Position numbers and translations under genes: made by a program. 64,000 nucleotides of DNA from Algibacter miyuki (GTDB lineage Bacteria; Bacteroidota; Bacteroidia; Flavobacteriales; Flavobacteriaceae): assembly GCF_042427745.1 (NCBI RefSeq), contig NZ_JBHMFA010000009.1, one strand, 5' to 3'. The notes under the pieces were generated by a model. That model had not been told where the DNA came from. It was given only the letters and a program-made list of their open reading frames with translations, and searched no databases. Positions 33,441-43,377 of this stretch are shown here, piece by piece (positions within the stretch are counted from its first letter, which is position 1; each line of letters opens with the position of its first letter).

Positions 33441-35849
33441 TTAATTTCTAAGTGGTTTACCTTTGGTTAACATGTGCTGAATACGCTCTAAAGTTTTACG
33501 TTCTGTACATAAACTTAAGAAAGCTTCACGCTCTAAATCCAATAAATATTGCTCGCTAACTAAAGTTGGTTCAGATAAATCTCCACCAGCCATAACGTAA
33601 GCTAATTTATTAGCAATTTTCATGTCGTGTTCAGAAATGTAATTGGAGTCTTTCATAGAATCTGTTCCTACTAAAAACATACCTAAAGCTTGCTTACCAA
33701 GTACTTTTACATCTGTACGTTTTACCGGTTGTGTGTAACCAGAATTAGCCATTAACATAGCATGTTGTTTAGCAACTGCAATTTGACGGTCTTTATTAAC
33801 AACTACAACATCCTTTCCTTTTTGTAATACGCCCATATCAAAAGCTTCGTAAGCTGAGGTTGATACTTTGGCCATACCAATAGTTAAAAAGTATTCTTGA
33901 AGTGTATTTAATTGCACATCTCCTTTTCTGAAAGTATCTGATGCTCTTAAAGCCATTTCTTTAGAACCACCACCGCCAGGGATAACACCAACACCAAACT
34001 CTACAAGTCCCATGTAAGTTTCTGCTGCTGCAACTACTTTATCGGCGTGTAAGGATAACTCACAACCACCACCTAAAGCCATGCCGTGAGGTGCAGATAT
34101 AGTTGGAATAGAAGAGTAGCGCATACGCATCATAGTATCTTGAAAATATTTAATAGCCATGTTAAGCTCATCATATTCTTGCTCTGCAGCCATCATGAAA
34201 ATCATTCCGATGTTTGCACCAACAGAGAAGTTTGCAGCTTGATTACCAACAACTAAACCATCAAAATCTTTTTCGGCTAAATCAATAGCTTTATTTAATC
34301 CAGCAAGTACATCTCCACCAATGGTGTTCATTTTAGATTGGAATTCGCAGTTTAATATGCCATCTCCTAAATCTTCAATAACTACACCAGAATTTTTAAA
34401 TACTTCGTTAGATTTTCTAATATTATCTAAAATAATGAAACTGTCTTGTCCTGGAATTTTTTCTTGTGATTTCTTAGGAATATCATAAGCATAACTTGCG
34501 CCTTCTTTAATGGTATAAAAAGAAGAATTTCCAGATGCTAACATCTCGTTTACCCAAGCAGCAGGCTCTAAACCTTCAGCTTTCATAATTTCAATTCCTT
34601 TTTCAACGCCAATAGCATCCCAAATTTGGAAAGGACCATGTTCCCATCCAAACCCCGCTTTCATGGCATCATCAATTTTATATAAATCGTCTGTTATTTC
34701 AGGAATTCTATTTGAAACATAGGCAAATAAAGCAGCAAAGCTCTTTCTGTAGAATTCACCAGCTTTATCCTTTCCTTTTACTAATACTTTAAAACGGTCA
34801 ACAACTTTATCAATCGTTTTCGTAAGTTCTAAAGTTGCAAATTTTGCTCGTTTAGCCGAACGATATTCTAATGTATTTAAATCTAATGATAAAATTTCTT
34901 TAGATCCATCTGCAGATACTTGTTTTTTATAAAAACCTTGACCTGTTTTACTTCCTAGCCATTTGTTTTCCATCATGGTATTGATGAAATCTGGTAGTTT
35001 AAATAATTCTAAACTTTCGTCATTCGGACAGTTTTCTCTAATGCCGTTTGCCACATGAACTAAAGTATCTAAACCAACAACATCTACCGTACGGAAGGTC
35101 GCCGATTTTGGACGACCAATTACTGGTCCAGATAATTTATCGACTTCCTCAATAGTTAAGTCTAAATCCTTTACCGTATGGAATAAACTTTGAATACTAA
35201 AAATTCCAATTCTGTTACCAATAAAGGCAGGCGTATCTTTAGCAACTACCGATGTTTTTCCAAGAAATTGCTCACCGTAACCATTCAAGAATTCTAATAC
35301 AGAAGCATCTGTTTTTGGTCCAGGAATAATTTCAAATAATTTTAAGTAACGTGCTGGGTTAAAGAAGTGTGTTCCACAGAAATGCTTCTGGAAATCTTCA
35401 CTTCGTCCTTCGCTCATAAATTTTATAGGAATACCAGAGGTGTTTGATGTAATTAACGTGCCTGGTTTGCGATATTTTTCTAAGTTTTCGAACACCATTT
35501 TTTTGATGTCTAGTCTTTCAACTACAACTTCCATAATCCAATCTACATCTGCTACTTTAGCAATATCGTCTTCTAAATTACCGGTGGTAATTCTACTAGC
35601 GAAATCTTGATGATAAATTGGAGATGGTTTTGATTTTAACGAAGCCATAAGGGCATCATTAACCAATCTATTTCTAACTATTTTGTCTTCTAAAGTTAAG
35701 CCTTTAGCTTTTTCTTTGTCGTTAAGTTCTCTCGGAACAATGTCTAATAATAGAACATCAACACCAATATTAGCAAAGTGACATGCAATGCCGCTTCCCA
35801 TAATTCCGGAACCAATAATGGCGATTTTTTTTATTCTGCGCTTGCTCAT
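33441..35849 (-). CDS. fadB: 3-hydroxyacyl-CoA dehydrogenase / enoyl-CoA hydratase
   Basis: 802 residues. The N-terminal half is the NAD-binding 3-hydroxyacyl-CoA dehydrogenase (about 6-420) with IAIIGSGIMGSGIACHFA, VVVERLDIKK and CGTHFFNPARYLKL. A crotonase-type hydratase follows at about 480-690 with the oxyanion motifs ANFSVGANIG and APHGMALGGGCELSLHAD. The order (dehydrogenase then hydratase) is the reverse of E. coli FadB and typical of this bacterial subgroup. It performs the two middle steps of beta-oxidation and works with the thiolase encoded downstream. The gene starts 8 bases after marR. Confidence 0.92.
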   Translation of the reverse strand: MSKRRIKKIAIIGSGIMGSGIACHFANIGVDVLLLDIVPRELNDKEKAKGLTLEDKIVRNRLVNDALMASLKSKPSPIYHQDFASRITTGNLEDDIAKVADVDWIMEVVVERLDIKKMVFENLEKYRKPGTLITSNTSGIPIKFMSEGRSEDFQKHFCGTHFFNPARYLKLFEIIPGPKTDASVLEFLNGYGEQFLGKTSVVAKDTPAFIGNRIGIFSIQSLFHTVKDLDLTIEEVDKLSGPVIGRPKSATFRTVDVVGLDTLVHVANGIRENCPNDESLELFKLPDFINTMMENKWLGSKTGQGFYKKQVSADGSKEILSLDLNTLEYRSAKRAKFATLELTKTIDKVVDRFKVLVKGKDKAGEFYRKSFAALFAYVSNRIPEITDDLYKIDDAMKAGFGWEHGPFQIWDAIGVEKGIEIMKAEGLEPAAWVNEMLASGNSSFYTIKEGASYAYDIPKKSQEKIPGQDSFIILDNIRKSNEVFKNSGVVIEDLGDGILNCEFQSKMNTIGGDVLAGLNKAIDLAEKDFDGLVVGNQAANFSVGANIGMIFMMAAEQEYDELNMAIKYFQDTMMRMRYSSIPTISAPHGMALGGGCELSLHADKVVAAAETYMGLVEFGVGVIPGGGGSKEMALRASDTFRKGDVQLNTLQEYFLTIGMAKVSTSAYEAFDMGVLQKGKDVVVVNKDRQIAVAKQHAMLMANSGYTQPVKRTDVKVLGKQALGMFLVGTDSMKDSNYISEHDMKIANKLAYVMAGGDLSEPTLVSEQYLLDLEREAFLSLCTERKTLERIQHMLTKGKPLRN

Positions 35850-35857
35850 TTTTATAA

Positions 35858-36304
35858 TTAGTTATCGTTTTGGTTGAATATTTTTTTGTTGCTTACCATT
35901 TCTGAAATGACATCTGCTACTTCGTAAAAGTGGTTCAGTTTCTCATCAGAAATATTACTTCTAATGGCTTCATTAAAGGTTAAAACGTGTGTTTTAGAAT
36001 AGTTTCGTTTTTCTAATCCGCAGGGCGTTAACTTTATGATAACACCGCGTCCGTCTTCAGGATTTGGATGCCGCTCTATCAGACCTTTTTTCTCCATATT
36101 CTTTATAATTCTAGACAAGCTGGTGGCTTCCATACCCATTTTAGGACCTAAAGCGGTTGAAGGTGTGCCTTTCTCTGGATCTATACTTAGCAGAGTAAAT
36201 CCGGTTGCCATAGTACTATCATATTTTAAAGCTTCTTCATTGTACATTTTTTGAACGGTAAGCCAAGTAGTTCTTAATATATAATCTATAGTTCTATCTT
36301 TCAT
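35858..36304 (-). CDS. MarR-family regulator of the fad operon
   Basis: 148 residues with a MarR winged helix (about 30-110): GPKMGMEATSLSRIIKNMEKKGLIER is the recognition region and NPEDGRGVIIKLT the wing. It is the first gene of the marR-fadB-fadA unit, with a 26-base perfect palindrome directly upstream of the -7 box. It should repress its own operon and be released by an acyl-CoA or fatty acid; the ligand is inference from the operon content. Confidence 0.9.
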   Translation of the reverse strand: MKDRTIDYILRTTWLTVQKMYNEEALKYDSTMATGFTLLSIDPEKGTPSTALGPKMGMEATSLSRIIKNMEKKGLIERHPNPEDGRGVIIKLTPCGLEKRNYSKTHVLTFNEAIRSNISDEKLNHFYEVADVISEMVSNKKIFNQNDN

Positions 36305-36320
36305 AGGCGGATGTGTTTTC

Positions 36321-36328
36321 CAAATATA
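36321..36328 (-). promoter_or_regulatory. marR-fad operon -7 box
   Basis: On the minus strand TATATTTG matches TAnnTTTG exactly, predicting a start about 10 bases ahead of the marR ATG. The palindromic operator abuts it upstream. Confidence 0.6.
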
Positions 36329-36332
36329 CTAA

Positions 36333-36358
36333 AATATATTATGCATGCATAATATATT
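36333..36358. promoter_or_regulatory. 26-bp perfect palindrome, probable MarR operator
   Basis: Perfect two-fold symmetry about 36345/36346, with core TTATGCATGCATAA and TA-rich outer arms. It covers the region between the -33 and -7 elements of the marR promoter, the position of a repressor site. I did not find a second copy before the fadD-like gene. Confidence 0.75.
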
Positions 36359-36402
36359 AATAAAATTTTAGCTTAATTTTTGTTAATAAAGGAATTTTCA
36401 CC

Positions 36403-38172
36403 TTAGTTTCTGTAAATCTTCTCGATTAAAGCCAAGTATTTTTGCTTAATTACTTTACGCTTCATTTTCATGGTCGGCGTTAAATGTCCGGCGTCAATAG
36501 TCCAAACATCAGGAGTAATTTCGAATTTTTTAATTTGTTCCCATTTACCGAAGTTGGCATTGGCAAAATTAATTTCTTCTTGAATTCTCTCTAGTAGTTG
36601 GGGGTTTAAGATTATGTCTTCATTAGTTGTAAACGGAATGTTGTGGCGCTTGGCCCATTCTTTTACGAAGTCATAATTTACTTGTATTAAAGCTGCTGGC
36701 ATTTTTTCGCCTTCACCGATAACCATAATCTGTTCAATAAATCGAGATTGTTTGAATTGATTTTCAAGTAGGGTAGGTGCAACATATTTTCCTCCCGAGG
36801 TTTTAAACATTTCTTTTTTTCTGTCGGTGATCTTTAGGAAGCCATCGGCATCTATTTCTCCAATATCTCCGGTGTGGAAATAATCATTTTTTATAACTTC
36901 GGCTGTTTTCGTTTCGTCTTTATAATAGCCCATCATAACGTTTGGACCTTTTACGAGAATTTCGCCATCTTCAGCTATTTTAACTTCAACATCGTCAATT
37001 ATTCTACCTGTTGTTCCTACCCTAAAACCTCCATTTCGCATATCGTTTACCGATACAACAGGAGAGGTTTCTGTTAAGCCATAGCCTTCCATAATAGGTA
37101 ATCCTGCTGCCGCAAATACTCTGGTAAGTCTTGGTTGTAGCGCGGCACTACCTGAAACCATAAGATCTAGATTTCCGCCAAGTCCTTCTTGCCATTTGCT
37201 GAAAATAAGTTTTCTAGCTATTTTAAGTTGAAATTCATACCACCAACCATTTTGTCCGTAAGGCTCATATCTTAGACCTAGGTTAACTGCCCAAAAGAAA
37301 AGCGATTTTTTTATTCCTGATAAATCGCTGCCTTTAGCAATGATTTTATCATATACCTTTTCATAAAGACGAGGCACAGCCGTCATAACGTTTGGTTTAA
37401 TTTCTTTAAGGTTATCGCTCATTTTATCGATAGACTCTGCAAAGTAAATTTCTGCACCACAATATTGGTATAAATAAAGAATCATGCGTTCAAAAACATG
37501 ACAAACAGGAAGGAAACTAAGGGTTTTAGCGACGCCTAATTCAAAAGGAACACGGTTTTGACTATTTAAAACGTTTGAAACAAGGTTGTTATGAGATAAC
37601 ATAACGCCTTTCGGTCTTCCGGTAGTTCCTGAAGTGTAAATTAATGTGGCTAAATCTGTGGATTTTACATTGTTTTTTCTAGCCTCAACTTCAGGTTGAA
37701 TACTTGTGTCTTCACCTAACTTAAGTACTTCGTTCCAGCTAGATTCATTTTGAATATCATCAAAAGTGTACACGTGTTTTAGTTTTGTGTTTCCTTTTAT
37801 TGAATTTAGTTTAGTTAGAATTTCTTCATCTGAAACAAAACAATATGTAGATTCTGAGTGATTTAAAATATATTCATAATCTTCGGCGCAAATAGTTGGG
37901 TAAATTGGTACGTTTTGTGCGCCTATTTGTAAAACTCCAATATCTAAAATATTCCACTCTGTTCTGTTTGTGGAAGATATAACCGCAATTTTGTCGTTTG
38001 GCTGTATGCCTAATTTTAATAAACCACGACTTATGGCATTGGCTTGATCTACATATTCTTGAGAAGAAGTAGATTGCCACTTTCCATTATGTTTTGTGTT
38101 AAAAGCCTTATCTAAATTATATGTTTTTAATTGGTAATAAGGAAAGTCAAAAAGTCTGGTGATTTCGGTCAT
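36403..38172 (-). CDS. Long-chain fatty-acid-CoA ligase (AMP-forming)
   Basis: 589 residues. The AMP-binding core has the P-loop LIYTSGTTGRPKGVMLSH (about 177), the motif EGYGLTETSPVVS and the hinge region GDIGEIDADGFLKITDRKKE. It activates fatty acids to acyl-CoA for the beta-oxidation enzymes encoded downstream on the same strand. About 100 bases with the MarR operator separate it from marR, so it may be transcribed from its own promoter and read into the operon. Close to FadD15-type ligases. Confidence 0.92.
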   Translation of the reverse strand: MTEITRLFDFPYYQLKTYNLDKAFNTKHNGKWQSTSSQEYVDQANAISRGLLKLGIQPNDKIAVISSTNRTEWNILDIGVLQIGAQNVPIYPTICAEDYEYILNHSESTYCFVSDEEILTKLNSIKGNTKLKHVYTFDDIQNESSWNEVLKLGEDTSIQPEVEARKNNVKSTDLATLIYTSGTTGRPKGVMLSHNNLVSNVLNSQNRVPFELGVAKTLSFLPVCHVFERMILYLYQYCGAEIYFAESIDKMSDNLKEIKPNVMTAVPRLYEKVYDKIIAKGSDLSGIKKSLFFWAVNLGLRYEPYGQNGWWYEFQLKIARKLIFSKWQEGLGGNLDLMVSGSAALQPRLTRVFAAAGLPIMEGYGLTETSPVVSVNDMRNGGFRVGTTGRIIDDVEVKIAEDGEILVKGPNVMMGYYKDETKTAEVIKNDYFHTGDIGEIDADGFLKITDRKKEMFKTSGGKYVAPTLLENQFKQSRFIEQIMVIGEGEKMPAALIQVNYDFVKEWAKRHNIPFTTNEDIILNPQLLERIQEEINFANANFGKWEQIKKFEITPDVWTIDAGHLTPTMKMKRKVIKQKYLALIEKIYRN

Positions 38173-38473
38173 GTGCTATAAGTATTCTAGAGTGCAAAAT
38201 AGGAAATAAAATAAGATTATCAAATAATGTACCAAAAAAGTATTGTATTCGTATAAAACTTTGTTGATTTCTATCAATTTTATATTCTCTCTACGTTTAG
38301 TTTTTGAAGTAATTTAATTGCTTAGCAGTTATTAAAATACAATATTATTGTTAAATATAAGCTTGTTTTAACTTGCTTTTAAGACGTATAATTTTTTGTG
38401 TAAATACCTAGCTGTTTATTCATAATATTTCGTTGATATTCTGTACTTTTGATGTTCTTATTAAACCATTTGT
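38173..38473. other. Divergent promoter region
   Basis: 301 AT-rich bases between the divergent ligase gene and the membrane-protein pair. Besides the -7 box at 38444-38451 I see no clear operator or small ORF. Confidence 0.5.
38444..38451 (+). promoter_or_regulatory. Promoter -7 box of the membrane-protein pair
   Basis: TACTTTTG matches TAnnTTTG exactly, 22 bases ahead of the ATG at 38474. Confidence 0.55.
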
Positions 38474-39037
38474 ATGTTTAAAAAACATGTAAAAAATCTT
38501 TCTTTTTTTTTAATAATTTTATGCCATTTAGGGTTTTTAGCTGCAATTTTATTCGAAAATCAGAATAATATTTTTGTTTCGGCTTTTATTATTCTATCCT
38601 TAATCTTGCTTTTTATTACTTATAAAAAAACACCTTTAAATTCCGTAGATCATAGTTTTGAACATGTATTAACTATTGGTTTTGTCTTTTTTGGAGCGAT
38701 AATAACCTATGTTTTATCTAGTTCTTTTGGTTTGAGCCGCGTTTTGTCGGCTAGTTTAGTAGGTTTAATAGCTAGTTTTGTTCCTAATCTATTTAAAAGA
38801 AGTGGTTTTGCTCAAGGTGTACCAACCGCTGTATATTGCGGCGCTTTTGTGGGTATGACAAATATAAATGTGTCTACCGATTATATTATTATAAGCATAG
38901 CGAGTGCCACTACTGGGCTACTTTTAGTTGGTACCAAGGATACTTTTCATGGTGTTGGTGGTAAACTGGGGACTTTGGCCTTCGCTGGTGTTGTGTTTGC
39001 ATTTTTAATTACATCTGTTATTTTTCAATGGGTATAG
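38474..39037 (+). CDS. Small polytopic membrane protein A, unknown function
   Basis: 187 residues with about six transmembrane helices. I do not recognise the family. The segment from about residue 115 (VPTAVYCGAFVGMTN, later FHGVGGKLGTLAF) is clearly related to the C-terminal part of the next protein (LPLVCFGASFIGMVS, FNGFGGGLGSAA). The two genes overlap by 10 bases, so they are probably made together and may form a hetero-oligomer. The conserved Gly-rich loop and Cys may line a pore or substrate site; that is speculation. Confidence 0.75.
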   Translation: MFKKHVKNLSFFLIILCHLGFLAAILFENQNNIFVSAFIILSLILLFITYKKTPLNSVDHSFEHVLTIGFVFFGAIITYVLSSSFGLSRVLSASLVGLIASFVPNLFKRSGFAQGVPTAVYCGAFVGMTNINVSTDYIIISIASATTGLLLVGTKDTFHGVGGKLGTLAFAGVVFAFLITSVIFQWV

Positions 39038-39477
39038 AGCAATTTATATTATTTTTAGTTGGTGGAGTTTCAGCAGTGTTAACGTTCTTTTTGCATGTAG
39101 ATTTAAAGCAAGGACCAGTTAGAGCATCTTCTTTAGTAGGTGTTTTGGTCGGGGTGTTTGTTTTGGTGTGTCCAGATTTGCTATCGCCGTATTTAACTAA
39201 AAACTTACCATTAGTTTGTTTTGGAGCATCTTTTATAGGAATGGTGTCTTCAAAAGTATTGTCCAATTATTTGTTGATTGGATTCTCAGGAATAGTATTC
39301 ACTATTATTTTTTTTAACACCAGTAGCTTTTTTAATGGTTTTGGAGGAGGTTTAGGCTCGGCTGCCTGCATAGCGCTTTTGGTTAGTTTAAGTTTTCCTC
39401 TTATAAGAAAGCAAAGAAAATTGCAAAAGAGAGGTTTACAAATAAAGCGACACAGAAAATCTAAAGGAAATAATTGA
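39028..39477 (+). CDS. Small polytopic membrane protein B, unknown function
   Basis: 149 residues with four or five transmembrane helices and a basic C-terminal tail (about 127-149). It shares the (C/V)..GA.FIGM and GGGLG motifs with the preceding protein, so the pair look like diverged duplicates, with B lacking the N-terminal helices of A. The genes overlap by 10 bases. No charged residue pattern of a known transporter is visible. Confidence 0.73.
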   Translation: MGIEQFILFLVGGVSAVLTFFLHVDLKQGPVRASSLVGVLVGVFVLVCPDLLSPYLTKNLPLVCFGASFIGMVSSKVLSNYLLIGFSGIVFTIIFFNTSSFFNGFGGGLGSAACIALLVSLSFPLIRKQRKLQKRGLQIKRHRKSKGNN

Positions 39478-39491
39478 AATTAACGCATAAA

Positions 39492-39527
39492 AAAAGCGGT
39501 TTAAGAACTTAATCTTAAACCGCTTTT
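39492..39527. terminator. Bidirectional terminator between membrane-protein genes and purL
   Basis: AAAAGCGGTTTAAG at 39492-39505 pairs perfectly with 39514-39527. The A-run and T-run at the two ends serve both converging genes. Confidence 0.9.
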
Positions 39528-39544
39528 ATAATTTATCTACTAGT

Positions 39545-42500
39545 TTACTTTTTTTCGATCCATAATCTAGCATTCACAAAAGCTTCTAACCAAGGAGAAA
39601 CTTCGTCCGTTCTTCCTTCTGGGTAATTTGCCCAGTTCCATTGGAACGTAGAACGCTCAATATGTGGCATAGTTACTAAGTGACGCCCTGTTTTATCAGA
39701 AAGCATTGCTGTGTTATAATCTGATCCATTTGGATTATTTGGATAGCCTTCGTAACCGTATTTAGCAACAATATTATAGTTTTCTTCGGAAAGTGGTAAG
39801 CTAAATTTACCTTCACCATGAGAAATCCAAACCCCTAATTCTGTTCCTGCTAAAGTTGAAAGCATTACAGAGTTATTATCTTGAATTTTTACAGATGTAA
39901 AAGAACTTTCGTGTTTATGAGAATCATTATGAATCATTTTTCCGTGTACTTCGTGTTCCGGATTAATTTCTTCTAATTCCATAAATAATTGACATCCATT
40001 ACAGATACCAACCGATAAAGTATCTTCTCTTTTGAAGAAATCTTGAATTACTTTATTTGCTTTCTCGTTGTATTTAATAGCGCCTGCCCATCCTTTTGCA
40101 GAACCTAAAACATCAGAATTAGAAAATCCACCAACAGCTCCTAAAAACTGAATATCTTCTAAGGTTTCACGACCAGAGATTAAATCTGTCATGTGTACAT
40201 CCTTAACATCGAAACCAGCTAGATACATAGCGTTAGCCATTTCTCGTTCTGAATTCGATCCTTTTTCACGAAGAATAGCAGCCTTAGGGCGTTTGCCAAT
40301 AAAAGCTTCTAGTTTTCCTGTGAAATTTTTAGGGAATGTATATTGAAGTGGTTGATTTTTATAATTATTGAAACGGGCTTCAGCTAAATTATTAGCCGTT
40401 TGTTTTTGATCTAATAAATAAGACGTCTTATACCAAATATCTCTAGTTTCTGAAACATCGAAAGAGAAACTCTCGTCGTTGTTTTTGATGTTTAATTGTC
40501 CTGTATTGTTTACCGAACCAATATTTATAGCCTTTATTTTATTTTCTGATAAAATGGTTTCTACAGAAGCATCTGCTTGAAAAACAATTCCTGAGTTTTC
40601 AGCAAAAAGTACTTTTATAGCATCCTCTTCACCTAATTTAGAAAGATCTAAATCGGCACCTAAATTAACATCAGCAAAACAAAGTTCTAATAAAGTAGTA
40701 ATTAAACCACCAGAAGCCACATCATGACCAGCTGCAATTTTATCTTCTGTTATTAAATTTTGAATAGTATTAAAAACCGCTTTTACATAAGCTGCATCTT
40801 TTACATTTGGCGTTTCATTTCCAATAGCATTTAAGACTTGGTTGAAAGAGCTTCCTCCTAATTTAAAATCGTCTTGAGAAATATTGATATAGTAAATGTT
40901 CCCACCGTTTTGTTTTAATACAGGCTCAACAACTTTAGTAATATCATTACAGTTAGCACCAGCAGAAATAATAACCGTTCCTGGAGAAATAACATCACCA
41001 TCAGGATATTTTTGTTTCATAGAAAGTGAATCTTTACCGGTTGGCACATTGATTCCTAAATCTATAGAAAATTCTGAAATGGCTTTTACAGCTTCGTATA
41101 AACGTGCATCTTCACCTTCGTTTTTACAAGGCCACATCCAGTTTGCTGAAAGCGAAACCGCATTTAAACCATCTTTTAAAGGTGCCCAAACTAAGTTTGT
41201 AAGTGCTTCTGTTATTGAGTTTCTACTTCCTGCAACAGGGTTAATTAAACCAGAAATAGGCGAGTGGCCTATAGAGGTTGCAACACCTTCTTTACCTTTA
41301 AAATCTAGTGCCATAACACCAACATTGTTTAAAGGTATTTGTAAAGGTCCAACACATTGTTGTTTGGCAACTTTACCACCAACACAACGGTCTACTTTGT
41401 TTGTTAACCAATCTTTACAAGCTACCGCTTCAAGTTGTAAAACTTGCTCTAAATATATTTTTAAGTTTTTGGTTTTATAACGTGGGTTTTTATAATTTCT
41501 AATAACAGTTTTATCTGTTAAAACGGTTTTTGGTGAGCTACCAAACATATCCTCTAAAGCTAAATCCATTGGTTTGTCTCCTTTGGTTTTAGATTCGAAA
41601 GTAAAACGATTGTTACCGGTAACATCTCCAACAGTGTACATTGGTGAACGCTCACGGTCTGCAATTTTCTTTAGGGTTTCTGTATGTTTTTCAGAAATCA
41701 CTAAGCCCATACGCTCTTGAGACTCGTTACCTATAATTTCTTTTGAAGAAAGTGTTGGGTCTCCAACAGGTAATTTGTCCAAATCGATATGTCCACCAGT
41801 ATCTTCAACTAATTCTGATAAACAATTTAAGTGTCCACCAGCACCATGATCGTGAATGGAAACAATGAAGTTTTCATCACTTTCTACCATGCCACGAACG
41901 GCATTAGCAGCACGTTTTTGCATTTCTGGATTAGAACGTTGTACTGCGTTTAACTCAATTCCTGAAGCTAAAGCACCAGTGTCAGCAGAAGACACTGCAG
42001 CGCCTCCCATTCCAATTCTATAATTTTCACCACCAAGAATAACAATCTTATCTCCTTCTTTTGGAGTGTCTTTTAAGGCTTGGTCTGCTTTACCGTAACC
42101 AATACCACCAGCTTGCATAATGACTTTATCGAAACCTAATTTTCTTGGTTCAGAATCGCTAGATGATGCGTTTTCGGCATGTTCAAAAGTTAAAACAGAA
42201 CCTGTAATTAAAGGTTGCCCAAATTTGTTTCCAAAATCTGAAGCACCATTTGAAGCTTTTATTAAAATATCCATTGGTGTTTGATAAAGCCATTTTCTAG
42301 CTTTAAACTTTTGTTCCCAATGGCGGTTTTCTTCTAATCGCGAATACGATGTCATGTAAACAGCCGTTCCTGCTAAAGGTAAAGACCCTTTTCCGCCAGC
42401 AAGACGGTCTCTAATTTCCCCACCAGCACCTGTTGCAGCACCATTAAAAGGTTCTACGGTTGTTGGGAAGTTATGTGTTTCCGCTTTAAGCGAAATAACC

Positions 42501-43219
42501 GACTCGTAATTTTTTGTTTCGTAAAAATCTGGTTTGTCAGCTGTTTTAGGAGCAAATTGCTCAACAACTGGTCCTTTTACAAAAGCAACATTATCTTTAT
42601 AAGCCGAAACGATATCGTTTGGATTTGTTTCGGATGTTTTTCTAATTAACTTGAAAAGTGATGTTGGTTTTTCTTCTCCATCAATTACAAAAGTTCCGTT
42701 GAAAATTTTGTGACGACAGTGCTCTGAGTTTACTTGAGAAAACCCGAAAACTTCAGAATCTGTTAGCGGACGGCCAATTTTTTTAGCAACACTTTCTAAA
42801 TACTCAACCTCTTCAGTACTTAAAGATAAACCTTCTTGCTCGTTATAAGCAGCAATATCCTCAATGTTTAAAATAGGTTCCGGCTTAATATCAATAGTAA
42901 AAGTATCTTGATTTAAGCTTGTGAATTTCTCTGAAATCATAGGGTCGAAATCCATGAATTCTTCTGTTGAAGCTGAAAATTCTTCAATTCTGATAATGTC
43001 TGAAATTCCCATGTTCTGAGTAATTTCAACAGCATTAGTACTCCAAGGTGTAATCATCGCAGCTCGTGGGCCAACAAAAAAAGCATCTAAAGATGCTTGT
43101 TCTATTTTAGGCTGGTCGCCAAATAACCAAGACAATTTTGTTATGGTTTCTGTAGATAATTCTTTTGTTGTTTGAACAGCAAATATCTTGCTGGTTACGT
43201 TTCCAAAGAAATGAATCAT
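39545..43219 (-). CDS. purL: Phosphoribosylformylglycinamidine synthase
   Basis: 1224 residues, the large single-chain PurL. It carries an N-terminal PurS-like domain, two AIR-synthase halves (motifs LKAETHNFPTTVEPFNGAATG and SVSIHDHGAGGHLNCLSEL) and a C-terminal glutamine amidotransferase with the nucleophile Cys in GICNGCQLFMEL and His in MPHIERSTFQWN. It makes formylglycinamidine ribotide in purine synthesis with ATP and glutamine. It is a stand-alone gene with its own promoter and terminators on both sides. Confidence 0.97.
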   Translation of the reverse strand: MIHFFGNVTSKIFAVQTTKELSTETITKLSWLFGDQPKIEQASLDAFFVGPRAAMITPWSTNAVEITQNMGISDIIRIEEFSASTEEFMDFDPMISEKFTSLNQDTFTIDIKPEPILNIEDIAAYNEQEGLSLSTEEVEYLESVAKKIGRPLTDSEVFGFSQVNSEHCRHKIFNGTFVIDGEEKPTSLFKLIRKTSETNPNDIVSAYKDNVAFVKGPVVEQFAPKTADKPDFYETKNYESVISLKAETHNFPTTVEPFNGAATGAGGEIRDRLAGGKGSLPLAGTAVYMTSYSRLEENRHWEQKFKARKWLYQTPMDILIKASNGASDFGNKFGQPLITGSVLTFEHAENASSSDSEPRKLGFDKVIMQAGGIGYGKADQALKDTPKEGDKIVILGGENYRIGMGGAAVSSADTGALASGIELNAVQRSNPEMQKRAANAVRGMVESDENFIVSIHDHGAGGHLNCLSELVEDTGGHIDLDKLPVGDPTLSSKEIIGNESQERMGLVISEKHTETLKKIADRERSPMYTVGDVTGNNRFTFESKTKGDKPMDLALEDMFGSSPKTVLTDKTVIRNYKNPRYKTKNLKIYLEQVLQLEAVACKDWLTNKVDRCVGGKVAKQQCVGPLQIPLNNVGVMALDFKGKEGVATSIGHSPISGLINPVAGSRNSITEALTNLVWAPLKDGLNAVSLSANWMWPCKNEGEDARLYEAVKAISEFSIDLGINVPTGKDSLSMKQKYPDGDVISPGTVIISAGANCNDITKVVEPVLKQNGGNIYYINISQDDFKLGGSSFNQVLNAIGNETPNVKDAAYVKAVFNTIQNLITEDKIAAGHDVASGGLITTLLELCFADVNLGADLDLSKLGEEDAIKVLFAENSGIVFQADASVETILSENKIKAINIGSVNNTGQLNIKNNDESFSFDVSETRDIWYKTSYLLDQKQTANNLAEARFNNYKNQPLQYTFPKNFTGKLEAFIGKRPKAAILREKGSNSEREMANAMYLAGFDVKDVHMTDLISGRETLEDIQFLGAVGGFSNSDVLGSAKGWAGAIKYNEKANKVIQDFFKREDTLSVGICNGCQLFMELEEINPEHEVHGKMIHNDSHKHESSFTSVKIQDNNSVMLSTLAGTELGVWISHGEGKFSLPLSEENYNIVAKYGYEGYPNNPNGSDYNTAMLSDKTGRHLVTMPHIERSTFQWNWANYPEGRTDEVSPWLEAFVNARLWIEKK

Positions 43220-43249
43220 TATATGTGTGTTGTTAGTTTAAAGAAAGTG

Positions 43250-43257
43250 CAAATTTA
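43250..43257 (-). promoter_or_regulatory. purL promoter -7 box
   Basis: On the minus strand TAAATTTG matches TAnnTTTG exactly, 30 bases before the start codon. No riboswitch structure is evident in the short leader. Confidence 0.55.
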
Positions 43258-43327
43258 CTTTTTTTTAGCCGATTTTCTATTAAAAAAATGCGAAGGAAAA
43301 TAGAGAGTTATTCACGAGGTTTTAAAC

Positions 43328-43358
43328 AAAAAAAAGCGGCTTAAAAAAAGCCGCTTTT
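43328..43358 (-). terminator. Terminator of the secreted nuclease gene
   Basis: AAAAGCGGCTT at 43332-43342 pairs perfectly with 43348-43358, followed on the minus strand by an eight-base T-run. Confidence 0.9.
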
Positions 43359-43377
43359 GATAAGAGTAGTTGTGTGC

